DNA of 11,588 nucleotides, from the NCBI GenBank assembly GCA_937924465.1, contig CALDSP010000249.1, positions 1 through 11,588 on the forward strand, in the 5' to 3' direction. This document shows positions 1 to 6,795 of this stretch, piece by piece. Under the pieces are notes generated by a model. The model saw nothing but the letters and a program-made list of their open reading frames with translations. It was not told the DNA's origin and made no database searches. The translations under genes and the position numbers were made by a program. The stretch comes from an uncultured Leptospiraceae bacterium. Its GTDB lineage: Bacteria; Spirochaetota; Leptospiria; Leptospirales; Leptospiraceae. Position 1 is the first letter of the stretch. Each line of letters starts with the position of its first letter.

Positions 1-526
1 AAAGTTTTTTGTTTGCTAGAATCTCAAAGAGTTTTATAACTTGGTGTCGAAAAGCAGTAGCTTCTTTTTCTGGAATTTTTCCAATCAGTGAATTGAAAAT
101 TTCTTCTTGGCTAATATCAATCCCTTTTTCAAGATAAGGTAAAGCATTCTTATATAATTCTGATTCAAATTTATTCGCTGCCAAATAACTTTTAAGAGCT
201 GCAATCCCTGCTTGAATTCCTTGTAACAAGAGTTTTCCAAATTTGATAACTGCATATCCTAAATTCCCCATAATTCCAAAAAATTTAGCTGAGGAATTCA
301 CAAAACTCCCAAGAGAATGAAAAGCATTGTCTAATTCTTTTCTGGTTTCGTAAGGTGGATACAATAATTCTAAAAAATATACAATGAGTTTATCTACTAT
401 TTTGCGATCAAACTTAGAAAGCTCTGGAAATCTTGAGATATTTTCTTCAGAGTAGCGTCTAACAAGTGATTTTCTGTATGCCTCAATGATGAAAGAAAAT
501 TTTTTATCTTGGAGGGAACTATTCAT
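1..526 (-). CDS. Hypothetical helical protein, C-terminus beyond window
   Basis: The minus-strand frame is open from an ATG at 526-524 to the left edge, giving 175 visible codons with no stop, so the gene is cut by the window. I do not recognise the family. The visible protein starts MNSSLQDKKFSFIIEAYR and looks mostly helical. It has a charged N-terminal half (about residues 1-60) and a Gly/Ala-rich amphipathic or weakly hydrophobic stretch at about residues 80-115. No signal peptide or catalytic motif is evident. The start is supported by GAGGAT at 536-531, four bases upstream. The ATG lies inside the end of the amidase gene (8-base overlap, ATGAATAG), so translation is probably coupled to it. 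Its position after bactofilin and amidase suggests an envelope or shape-related role, which is inference from context only. Confidence 0.75.
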   Translation of the reverse strand, partial: MNSSLQDKKFSFIIEAYRKSLVRRYSEENISRFPELSKFDRKIVDKLIVYFLELLYPPYETRKELDNAFHSLGSFVNSSAKFFGIMGNLGYAVIKFGKLLLQGIQAGIAALKSYLAANKFESELYKNALPYLEKGIDISQEEIFNSLIGKIPEKEATAFRHQVIKLFEILANKKL

Positions 527-1883
527 TATTATCCTCAAAATTAATTACATCTTCAAAATAACTCTCTCCCGATTTTGTTACATAACTTTCAAATTCAATT
601 CTTTTTCCTACTGGCATATAAGGATATTCTTTTTCTTTAACTTCTAATCCATGAAAGAGAGAAAAAATTCCTACGGCCAAAGAAATAGCTACTCTCTTTT
701 TTTTTCTGATTAAAAAATACATATCTTTTGAATTACGAATGTTTCCAAGTTCTAAATAAGCAGAAATAGCATTTACAAGCATAGGTAAAGAATAAGTTGA
801 GATATATGGTTTACCAATAGGATTTGGATTTGTATATTGATCCAATAATTCGTTGGCTTGAAGTCTTAAACCGTATTGCACGTAACGTAATAACTCTGCT
901 CCTGCGTAATGGTTATCCCCTCCAAAGCCTTCCAAACCATTTTCTCTTCTGCGAAATTCAAGTGGACTTTTTTCTCTTTCCCAAAATTTACCTATTGCTT
1001 TAAATTTTGAATGTTTGAAAGCATAAGGACCTTCCTTTCCTACTTTTCTTTCCCAACCAGAATTGTCCTTATATTTCCAAGTGATCATATTTTGTCTATA
1101 CCCCTCAAATCTTTTTAAATCTGCTTTACTTCCATCCTTAGTTGCCCAATATCCATGAAAATAAATCCAAGCGTCAGAAATGGCATTTTCTAACGGAGAC
1201 CATTTATGCTGAAAGATCATCCAGTTACTCCAAGAAGAGTTTAAAAATTCTTCTTTTGGGGACTGTCCTTCTGAAATTCGTTTTAATAATTCAAAAGTTT
1301 TATAAGAAGGAGTAAGCACAACTCCCATTCCTCCCACTGCAGAATTTCTTGAGCCTAAGTCATTTATATGTAAAGATACTACGATATGAGGGGTTTTAGA
1401 ATTAATCCAAGAAATTCTTCCGGGCATTAGTTTTCCGGTGGAAAAGTCAGGATAATCATACAAACGATACTTTGCGTTTTTATCATCTTTTTCTCTAAAA
1501 TTATGGTCTTTATAAGAATCTACTCTGGTAAGTTCTGTTTCTAATTTGAGCCATTCTACTTTTGTATTTGAAAAAAGTTTTATATAAGATTGAAACTTTT
1601 TAAATCCTCTCCTTGTTTTAGTTAAATCAAGAAGTTTTTTTAATTCTAATGCTAAGTCTAAAACAACTTCCATTTCTGTAATTTCATTGTACTTTGCTCC
1701 ATCTTTATAAAACTCTAAGTATTTCCCTGAAATAGGATCGTACTTATCACCATAAATTTCATAGGGAGACTGTTTCACACCTCCATGACCTGGGTCTAAA
1801 ATGATTTTATAAGTTTTCAGACCTTCTGCTTGAATACTAAGTTGGATAAACACAAATAGAAAAAAAATTATTTTTAATTGCAT
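519..1883 (-). CDS. Exported N-acetylmuramoyl-L-alanine amidase (Amidase_3 type) with large insertions
   Basis: Predicted zinc amidase that cleaves the lactoyl-peptide bond between MurNAc and L-Ala in peptidoglycan, acting in the periplasm. Residues 1-19 form a hydrophobic signal peptide. The fold begins with KIILDPGHGG (His34). A second ligand is likely Glu70 in ITEMEVVLDLALEL, the third is His172 in VVSLHIN, and the catalytic Glu is likely Glu378 in LELGNIRN, matching the ExGF(L)xN region of the family. At 454 residues it is long: His172 and Glu378 are about 206 residues apart, far more than in compact members, and the insert (about 190-360) is rich in Trp, Tyr and charged residues. The start ATG lacks a Shine-Dalgarno sequence; no other in-frame start precedes it before a stop. 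The gene follows bactofilin by 67 bases and overlaps the next gene. Confidence 0.87.
   Translation of the reverse strand: MQLKIIFFLFVFIQLSIQAEGLKTYKIILDPGHGGVKQSPYEIYGDKYDPISGKYLEFYKDGAKYNEITEMEVVLDLALELKKLLDLTKTRRGFKKFQSYIKLFSNTKVEWLKLETELTRVDSYKDHNFREKDDKNAKYRLYDYPDFSTGKLMPGRISWINSKTPHIVVSLHINDLGSRNSAVGGMGVVLTPSYKTFELLKRISEGQSPKEEFLNSSWSNWMIFQHKWSPLENAISDAWIYFHGYWATKDGSKADLKRFEGYRQNMITWKYKDNSGWERKVGKEGPYAFKHSKFKAIGKFWEREKSPLEFRRRENGLEGFGGDNHYAGAELLRYVQYGLRLQANELLDQYTNPNPIGKPYISTYSLPMLVNAISAYLELGNIRNSKDMYFLIRKKKRVAISLAVGIFSLFHGLEVKEKEYPYMPVGKRIEFESYVTKSGESYFEDVINFEDNNE
531..536 (-). promoter_or_regulatory. Ribosome binding site for the partial gene at 1-526
   Basis: Minus-strand GAGGAT lies four bases before the ATG at 526-524, inside the last codons of the amidase gene. 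It fixes the start of a gene that would otherwise be judged only by an open frame running off the edge. Confidence 0.6.
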
Positions 1884-1950
1884 AAAAAATAATGCATTAA
1901 GAAAATTTTAAATAAAAGAAAAAATTTTAAGTAAATGTAAAAGATAAGAA

Positions 1951-2328
1951 TTAGCTTGGAACTTTTACTGGTTGAATCATTTCACAGTTTCCGTCGAATA
2001 TAACTCCATCGGCAATCTGTAATTTAGCTGTTTTAATATTTCCATTTACTTTTCCAGTAGGCAACATTTCCAACCTTTCCGTGGCAATTACGTTTCCTGT
2101 TACTTGCCCACCAACAATTACGGTGTGTGCCTTTATGTTAGCTTTTACTACAGCAGTTTCACTAATGTACAAGAAACCATCAGAAATAATTTCACCTACG
2201 AACTGCCCTGCAATTTGTAAGGGTTTTTTAAACATAAGCACACCATTAAAATAAGTATCTTTTCCTAAGATAGTGGAAATGGTTCCATGTTCAGTAACTA
2301 AATAAGAAGGGGGTTTTTTACTCATCAT
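1951..2328 (-). CDS. Bactofilin (DUF583 family cytoskeletal protein)
   Basis: Small self-polymerising beta-helix scaffold that in other bacteria localises wall enzymes and affects cell shape; a bactofilin is reported to affect helical form in Leptospira biflexa. The 125-residue product starts MMSKKPPSYLVTEHG and then gives a typical bactofilin core. The core starts with an ISTILGKDTYFNG segment and is followed by repeated short strands with Gly turns (IAGQFVGEI, VIVGGQVTGNVIA, GKVNGNIKTAKLQI). It has short N- and C-terminal tails and no membrane segment. The start was set at 2328 because the ATGA overlap with the TPR gene matches the coupling seen elsewhere in the operon; Met2 at 2325 is equally possible. 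A longer frame to 2394 adds 22 residues that only shadow the TPR gene. A 67-base gap follows before the amidase. Confidence 0.88.
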   Translation of the reverse strand: MMSKKPPSYLVTEHGTISTILGKDTYFNGVLMFKKPLQIAGQFVGEIISDGFLYISETAVVKANIKAHTVIVGGQVTGNVIATERLEMLPTGKVNGNIKTAKLQIADGVIFDGNCEMIQPVKVPS

Positions 2329-2546
2329 TTTGTTTTCATTACATAAACTCCATCCCAATCTTTTGGAGGTGGATTTTTTATGTACTCCTTGCATCGTTCA
2401 ATATACATTTTGGAAGGTCCATCATCTGGAACTAATTTTAAAGCATTTTCAAAGTGAGAAATGGCTTCTTGAAACTTAGCTTGTTTATAAAGTTCTAGAC
2501 CTTGGTTGTAGTGGACTAAAAGATCTTTCATAGCTTGAGTGATCAT
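2325..2546 (-). CDS. Stand-alone TPR protein with adenylate-cyclase-type C-terminal signature
   Basis: A 73-residue protein built on one TPR-like helical hairpin (about residues 9-45, YNQGLELYKQAKFQEAISHF). It ends with a DGPS...ERC...PPPKDWDGVYVMKTK tail. From memory, this tail (DGPS, RC, PPPxDWDGV, final K) closes many class III adenylate cyclases, following their sensor and cyclase domains; here it stands alone. No signal peptide or membrane helix is visible, so it is probably a cytoplasmic protein-interaction module. The ATG at 2546 is supported by AGAAAGG at 2560-2554, seven bases upstream. It lies 21 bases after acpS and overlaps bactofilin by ATGA. The partner is unknown; bactofilin, CdaA or a cyclase encoded elsewhere are possibilities, all inferred. 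Confidence 0.82.
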   Translation of the reverse strand: MITQAMKDLLVHYNQGLELYKQAKFQEAISHFENALKLVPDDGPSKMYIERCKEYIKNPPPKDWDGVYVMKTK

Positions 2547-2553
2547 AAGTTTA

Positions 2554-2560
2554 CCTTTCT
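2554..2560 (-). promoter_or_regulatory. Ribosome binding site for the TPR gene
   Basis: Minus-strand AGAAAGG, seven bases before the ATG at 2546-2544, in the 21-base gap after acpS. It favours that ATG over the in-frame Met five codons later. Confidence 0.55.
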
Positions 2561-2567
2561 TATAACT

Positions 2568-2942
2568 TCAATATAAAATAACTACTGCACAAGCAAAGTT
2601 TTCTGTATGAGTAATAGAAGTCGATATATTTTTAAATCCTTTTTCTTGAAAAATTTCTTTTGCTTTGCCTATAATTTCAAGTTCTTTTTTTCCAAAATAA
2701 TTTCCTGCAAGAAAAATTTCTTTCCAATTTAATTGCAATCGATTAGGAAGGCTAAGAGCTTTTATAAAAGCCTCCTTTGCAGCAAATCTAGCTGCTAAAA
2801 AAGGAATGGGATTTTTCTTAGAAAGACAATATTCAATTTCTTCAGGATGATAAACTTTATTTAAAAATTTCTTTCCAAATTCTTCGTAAACTTCTAAAAT
2901 TCTAGAGTTTTCTACTAAGTCATTTCCTATAGAAATTTTCAT
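2568..2942 (-). CDS. acpS: Holo-[acyl-carrier-protein] synthase
   Basis: Transfers the 4'-phosphopantetheine arm from coenzyme A to the conserved Ser of apo-acyl carrier protein, activating fatty acid synthesis in the cytoplasm. At 124 residues it has the normal AcpS length. The N-terminal metal-binding strand reads ISIGNDLVE (Asp8; families usually have GxD), the central signature is RFAAKEAFIKAL (Glu57 equivalent to the catalytic and metal-binding Glu), and the C-terminal motif is SITHTENFACAVVIL. All key residues are present. Its ATG overlaps the ybbR stop (ATGA), so translation is coupled. Standing between a c-di-AMP module and shape genes, it links lipid synthesis to the same transcript. 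No regulatory site specific to it is visible. Confidence 0.95.
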   Translation of the reverse strand: MKISIGNDLVENSRILEVYEEFGKKFLNKVYHPEEIEYCLSKKNPIPFLAARFAAKEAFIKALSLPNRLQLNWKEIFLAGNYFGKKELEIIGKAKEIFQEKGFKNISTSITHTENFACAVVILY

Positions 2943-4036
2943 TTAAAGGAAGGCTCCTCTTCATTTGGTATTTCAAAGAACTTTTCATCTAATTTTTCAG
3001 AAAGTTTTTCGGAAGGCTTATTTAATTCTGTTCTTACTCTATAAGATATTGTAATTTTATCTGGGATTACAGAGAGAATTTCTATATTTTGCAAACTACT
3101 ACTTTTTAAAATTCGAACATTTTCTACTGTTGGTAAGCTATTTGGAATAATTTTTTTATTGATAGGATCATAAGTATAATTACAATTTACAATAGCCCGA
3201 ATTCCATCTACAAGAAACTCCGATTTCACAAAACTACCAGAATGAATCTTTATGGCTACTTCATCCATTGAAAAATCTACATCTAAATTTTCGTCTAGTT
3301 TTTCACATTTAATTGGAATTCCTTTTAAAATTTGCTCTCCTGTTTCAATAGATCCGGACTTTAAAATATTTACTTTTAACCGAAACTCTTTAATTCCTCC
3401 TAGTAGTGCAACGTTAGGTGGTAGTTCAACTGGTTTTAGAGTTCTTGTAAAAGATTCTCTTATATCTTTTAAAGAAACAGTCCCTAATGTATATTTGCTA
3501 AATTTATCTAATATACTTTTAGGACCTCCAAGAGTAACTAAACTTGGTTTTACTGTATAAGAAACTCTGTAGTAACCGGGAGGTAAATCATCTTCAAAAA
3601 GCACTTCTACTGGTAGGTTTTTAGTTGCAAGCTGTTCAACATTTACTGTAAGTTTATTAGTAACGGGAGTTATTTTTAATTTGTTTATGTTTGCTCCAAA
3701 AATTTTTTTGATTTCTATTTGATTTTCCCCTACTGTGAGATCATTAGGATCTACTACAAACTTCATAAATTGAGTTTGGTAATTTACTAAATCTCTAAGT
3801 CCTTCTACTTTGATTTTTATAAATTTATCATTATTTTTCGAATATACTAAACCATTGTTAAGTTTTGGATATTCAACTGGGATCTCTAAAGTTTTTATAG
3901 TAATTTTTGATGTTTGTAGATATACATAAAACAAAGTAGCAACTACAAATGAACCAAGTTTAGCTTGCCAATTTTCAAATATAAAAATTAAAATTTTTTT
4001 AAAAATAGAAAAAGTCTTAGTTAACACGACTTTCAT
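2939..4036 (-). CDS. ybbR: YbbR-domain protein, likely CdaA partner (CdaR-like)
   Basis: Membrane-anchored protein with a large extracytoplasmic part. In Firmicutes the YbbR/CdaR protein binds and modulates the diadenylate cyclase CdaA; the same role is inferred here from adjacency. One transmembrane helix lies at about residues 22-42 (WQAKLGSFVVATLFYVYL). It is followed by about three YbbR repeats of 85-100 residues (roughly 47-133, 138-225 and 235-335) with the usual pattern of a Pro-Val/Ile strand, a GL/GP turn and a closing V-T/V strand. Residues 338-365 are a charged tail that may be disordered. The start ATG overlaps the cdaA stop (ATGA) and its stop overlaps acpS in the same way. At 365 residues the length fits a three-repeat member. 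Confidence 0.88.
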   Translation of the reverse strand: MKVVLTKTFSIFKKILIFIFENWQAKLGSFVVATLFYVYLQTSKITIKTLEIPVEYPKLNNGLVYSKNNDKFIKIKVEGLRDLVNYQTQFMKFVVDPNDLTVGENQIEIKKIFGANINKLKITPVTNKLTVNVEQLATKNLPVEVLFEDDLPPGYYRVSYTVKPSLVTLGGPKSILDKFSKYTLGTVSLKDIRESFTRTLKPVELPPNVALLGGIKEFRLKVNILKSGSIETGEQILKGIPIKCEKLDENLDVDFSMDEVAIKIHSGSFVKSEFLVDGIRAIVNCNYTYDPINKKIIPNSLPTVENVRILKSSSLQNIEILSVIPDKITISYRVRTELNKPSEKLSEKLDEKFFEIPNEEEPSFK

Positions 4037-4863
4037 TTCCCAGCCTCTTTGACGTTGGGTGAAATTTTTATTCCTAACTCTTGCTCTTTAGATTCATTAT
4101 CTAATAAAAGATTAGAAATTAAATTCTTTAACTCAAAAGGTTTCACAGGATGGATCATTTTTCCTTCATGACAAACCGAGATTTCTCCCGTTTCTTCTGA
4201 GGTTACAATTACGACTGCATCTGTTTCTTCTGCAAGCCCCAAAGCCGAACGATGCCTTGCTCCCATAGAAGAAGTTCCTAATTGATTAGACATAGGTAAA
4301 TAAGAAGCAGCAGAGGCTATTCTATTTTGTTCAATGATTACAGCACCATCATGCAGAGCTGTATTTTTTTTAAAAATTGTAAGAAGTAAAGGAGAGGTAA
4401 TAATTGCATCCAATTGAACAGACTGCTCAATTATATTTCGTAAACTAATTTCTTTACTAATGGCAATAATAGAACCAGTCTTTTCACTTGCCATAATACG
4501 AACTGCTTCTACAATTTCTTCTAATTCATAATTTGGCTTAATGTTAAAAAGTTTAAAAAATTTTGTATTGGTTAGCTCCGCAAATGCTCTTCGTAGTTCG
4601 GGTTGAAGTAATACAATAGCTAAAAAAAGTAAAGCAGGTCGTACACTAGAAATTATCCAATCTAAAAGTTCTAATTCAAAATAATTTGCAATTGTTCCCA
4701 AAAGTAAAATAGAACCTATTCCTATCACAAGTTGAAAACCTCGCGTTCGACGCAAAGCCATGTAAAGAGAATAAAATAAAACACTAACTAATAAGATATC
4801 TATAAACACTCTCACAGAGGCTTGATAATCTAAATAAAGAAAAGTTTTTAAGTATTCTAACAT
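4033..4863 (-). CDS. cdaA: Membrane diadenylate cyclase CdaA (c-di-AMP synthase)
   Basis: Makes c-di-AMP from two ATP at the inner face of the cytoplasmic membrane; c-di-AMP usually controls potassium, osmolyte and cell-wall balance. Three transmembrane helices occupy about residues 15-37, 43-61 and 66-86, followed by a DisA_N catalytic domain at about 110-250. The catalytic motifs are intact: DGA at 172-174 (ALHDGAVIIE) and the GARHRSALG motif at 201-209, with a downstream SEETGEIS segment. At 276 residues it has the normal CdaA length. The ATG shares one base with the dapB stop (TAATG) and is preceded by AGGGA at 4872-4868. In Firmicutes the neighbours are cdaR and glmM; here cdaR/ybbR is kept and lysine/DAP genes lie upstream. 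Confidence 0.95.
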   Translation of the reverse strand: MLEYLKTFLYLDYQASVRVFIDILLVSVLFYSLYMALRRTRGFQLVIGIGSILLLGTIANYFELELLDWIISSVRPALLFLAIVLLQPELRRAFAELTNTKFFKLFNIKPNYELEEIVEAVRIMASEKTGSIIAISKEISLRNIIEQSVQLDAIITSPLLLTIFKKNTALHDGAVIIEQNRIASAASYLPMSNQLGTSSMGARHRSALGLAEETDAVVIVTSEETGEISVCHEGKMIHPVKPFELKNLISNLLLDNESKEQELGIKISPNVKEAGK

Positions 4864-5672
4864 TAAATCCCTAAAACATCAAACATAGAGTAAAGCCCTG
4901 CTTTTTTAGCCTTTAAAAACAAGGCAGCTTTTAAAGCACCAACAGCAAAGGTTTTTCTATCTTGAGCACTATGTTTAATTTCAATTCGTTCTTCAGGAGA
5001 AATAAAATAAACAGTATGTTCTCCCACAATTTCTCCAGCACGCATTGTATGAATCCCAATTTGTTTTGGCTCTCTTTCGGAATAATGATTCCCGTGACGA
5101 CCATAAATGACATCTGACTCGTTACGTGATAAAGTATTCAACAGAATTTTTTTAATTTGATTAGCTGTTCCAGAAGGTGCATCTTTTTTATGCTTATGAT
5201 GAATATCCAAAATCTCAATATCAAAATGATCTTGTAAAACCCTAGCTGAAATTTCTACTAACTTGAAAAGAAGATTTACTCCTACACTCATATTAGGAGA
5301 GAATAAAACAGGAATTCGTTTAGAAGCGTTTTGAATAAGTTGAACTTCATTTTCTGAATGTCCTGTAGATCCTATAACAATTGGTTTATTTTGATCTATA
5401 CAATTCTTAAGAACTTCTTCTGTAGATAAATGAGAGCTAAAGTCAATTATTACATCTGCTTTTTGAATAGCTTCTTTCATGTTTGAAGTATATGGAATGT
5501 TATTTTCATATACTTGAGAATTTAATCCACTATCCATACCAATGAGTACAGAATCAAATCGTTCTACTGCCCCAACTAACTTTGCATTCTGTTCGTTTGA
5601 TAAAACTTGAGTAATAGCTTTTCCCATCCTACCAGCTGCTCCAATGAGAGTGATTTTTGTTATATCATTCAT
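4863..5672 (-). CDS. dapB: 4-hydroxy-tetrahydrodipicolinate reductase
   Basis: Reduces the DapA product with NAD(P)H to tetrahydrodipicolinate in the cytoplasmic route to meso-diaminopimelate and lysine. The Rossmann motif GAAGRMG sits at residues 11-17 and the cofactor-contacting Glu-Arg at 37-38. The substrate and catalytic segment HHKHKKDAPSGTA has His158 and Lys162 matching E. coli His159 and Lys163. A MRAGEIVGEHTVYF segment follows. At 269 residues the length fits the family. I chose the ATG at 5672 (MNDITK) because it gives an 8-base overlap with the dapA stop and has AAGG close upstream; an ATG at 5681 would add three residues but has a poor spacing. The dapB stop shares a base with the cdaA start. 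Confidence 0.95.
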   Translation of the reverse strand: MNDITKITLIGAAGRMGKAITQVLSNEQNAKLVGAVERFDSVLIGMDSGLNSQVYENNIPYTSNMKEAIQKADVIIDFSSHLSTEEVLKNCIDQNKPIVIGSTGHSENEVQLIQNASKRIPVLFSPNMSVGVNLLFKLVEISARVLQDHFDIEILDIHHKHKKDAPSGTANQIKKILLNTLSRNESDVIYGRHGNHYSEREPKQIGIHTMRAGEIVGEHTVYFISPEERIEIKHSAQDRKTFAVGALKAALFLKAKKAGLYSMFDVLGI

Positions 5673-6549
5673 AACCTTCATCCTTGAGTTGAAAAATCAA
5701 TTTTTTATACTTTTCAGAGTTTTCAGAATTAGAAAGTTTTGTTAGTGGAAGTCTCACCTCTGAAGAACAAAGCCCACTCCATTCTAAAGCCATTTTAATT
5801 GGAATAGGATTTGTTTCTTGAAAAGAGAGTTGAAATATTGGAAATAATTTATAGAATAGTTTTTTAGATTCCATTAAATTTCCATTTTCAAAATGAGTTA
5901 TAATTTGTTTAATTGTTTTGGGAAATAAATTAGAAACCACAGAAACAATTCCAGAACCACCAATAGAAAGTATGGGTAAAAGTAAAGAGTCATCTCCAGA
6001 CAAAAGTTGAAAGTCTTTGTCACACAACGCAATAACTCTTGCCATTTGAATTAAATCTCCACTTGCTTCTTTGATAGCGCAAATTTTAGGATGTTTAGAA
6101 AGTCTTTGAACTGTTTCTGGTAGAATATTTCCTCCAGTCCGTGAAGGTATATTATACAACATAATAGGAATAGGACAGTTTTCTGCGATGGTCCAAAAGT
6201 GTTGATATAATCCTTCTTGCGTTGGGCGATTATAATAGGGGTTCACTGAAAGAATTGCGTCAACTCCGTCTTTGTAGGCAGATGTAGTTAACTCAAGAGC
6301 TTCCTTTGTAGAGTTAGAGCCTGTTCCTGCTATTACTAAAACTCTTTTGTTTACAATTTCGACTGTTTTTCGAATAAATTCTTCATGTTCTTCATAGCTT
6401 AAAGTAGGAGACTCACCAGTTGTTCCACAAGGAACAATTCCATCCACACCCTTATTAATTTGAATTTCGATAAGTTTTTGATAGGAATCATAGTCAATTT
6501 TATCGTTTTTAAATGGGGTAACAATTGCAGTAAAGACACCATTAAACAT
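5665..6549 (-). CDS. dapA: 4-hydroxy-tetrahydrodipicolinate synthase
   Basis: Condenses pyruvate with aspartate semialdehyde, the first committed step to DAP and lysine. The 294-residue TIM barrel starts MFNGVFTAIVTPF. Key residues are intact: Thr43-Thr44 in GTTGES, Tyr106 in NPYYNRP, Tyr132 and Arg137 in LYNIPSRTG, and the Schiff-base Lys160 in AIKEASGD. Residues matching the lysine feedback site of the E. coli enzyme are also kept (His55, Asn79, Glu83, Tyr105), so lysine inhibition is plausible. The ATG at 6549 fits the family start; a GTG at 6597 would add 16 unrelated residues. There is no clear Shine-Dalgarno sequence and a TATAAA lies just upstream, so the leader may be very short. It is the first gene of the leftward operon. 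Confidence 0.95.
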   Translation of the reverse strand: MFNGVFTAIVTPFKNDKIDYDSYQKLIEIQINKGVDGIVPCGTTGESPTLSYEEHEEFIRKTVEIVNKRVLVIAGTGSNSTKEALELTTSAYKDGVDAILSVNPYYNRPTQEGLYQHFWTIAENCPIPIMLYNIPSRTGGNILPETVQRLSKHPKICAIKEASGDLIQMARVIALCDKDFQLLSGDDSLLLPILSIGGSGIVSVVSNLFPKTIKQIITHFENGNLMESKKLFYKLFPIFQLSFQETNPIPIKMALEWSGLCSSEVRLPLTKLSNSENSEKYKKLIFQLKDEGYE

Positions 6550-6561
6550 AATAAAAGGATT

Positions 6562-6567
6562 TTTATA
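6562..6567 (-). promoter_or_regulatory. Candidate -10 element for the dapA operon
   Basis: Minus-strand TATAAA ends 12 bases before the dapA ATG. The hexamer about 17 bases upstream (AATTTG) is a poor -35, so the promoter is weak or needs an activator if real. A start site near 6555 would leave a leader of only about six bases, in keeping with the missing Shine-Dalgarno sequence. Confidence 0.25.
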
Positions 6568-6795
6568 TAGTAATATTTGGCAAGCAAATTTAAACACTAG
6601 AAAAGGAGTGTTTATAGATAAGGAAGAGTTCAGGGAAACTCATAAAGAATTTATTAAATTATTAGATTTTGACTTTGTTAATATCTAATTTTCTATCATC
6701 TCACCAAATTCACTAAAATAAGATTTTTATTTTTTTAGGAATATTTGGTATTACATTTTCTTTTATGTAAACGACATATATGCATTTTACAAATC

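Noticed and set aside
1884..1950. Terminator or strong promoter between bactofilin and amidase
   Set aside because: The gap holds repeated TTAAAATTTT but no stable hairpin, and the best -10-like TAAAAT (1910-1905) has no matching -35.
2329..2394. 22-residue N-terminal extension of bactofilin
   Set aside because: It lies fully inside the TPR gene in another frame and has no bactofilin-like sequence; the coupled ATG at 2328 fits better.
3252..3560. Plus-strand frame of 102 codons
   Set aside because: It is antisense to the well-supported ybbR gene, has no ribosome binding site and resembles no family; other short antisense frames (7620-7856, 10590-10784, 11244-11498) were dropped for the same reason.
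5673..5681. ATG at 5681 for dapB
   Set aside because: AAGG lies directly against it with no spacing; the ATG at 5672 gives an 8-base overlap with dapA and normal spacing.
6550..6597. GTG start at 6597 for dapA
   Set aside because: It adds 16 residues not found in DapA proteins, which begin close to MFxG; there is no ribosome binding site before it.
6626..6641. Inverted repeat GAGTT/AACTC as a terminator
   Set aside because: Only five base pairs and no T run follows on either strand.
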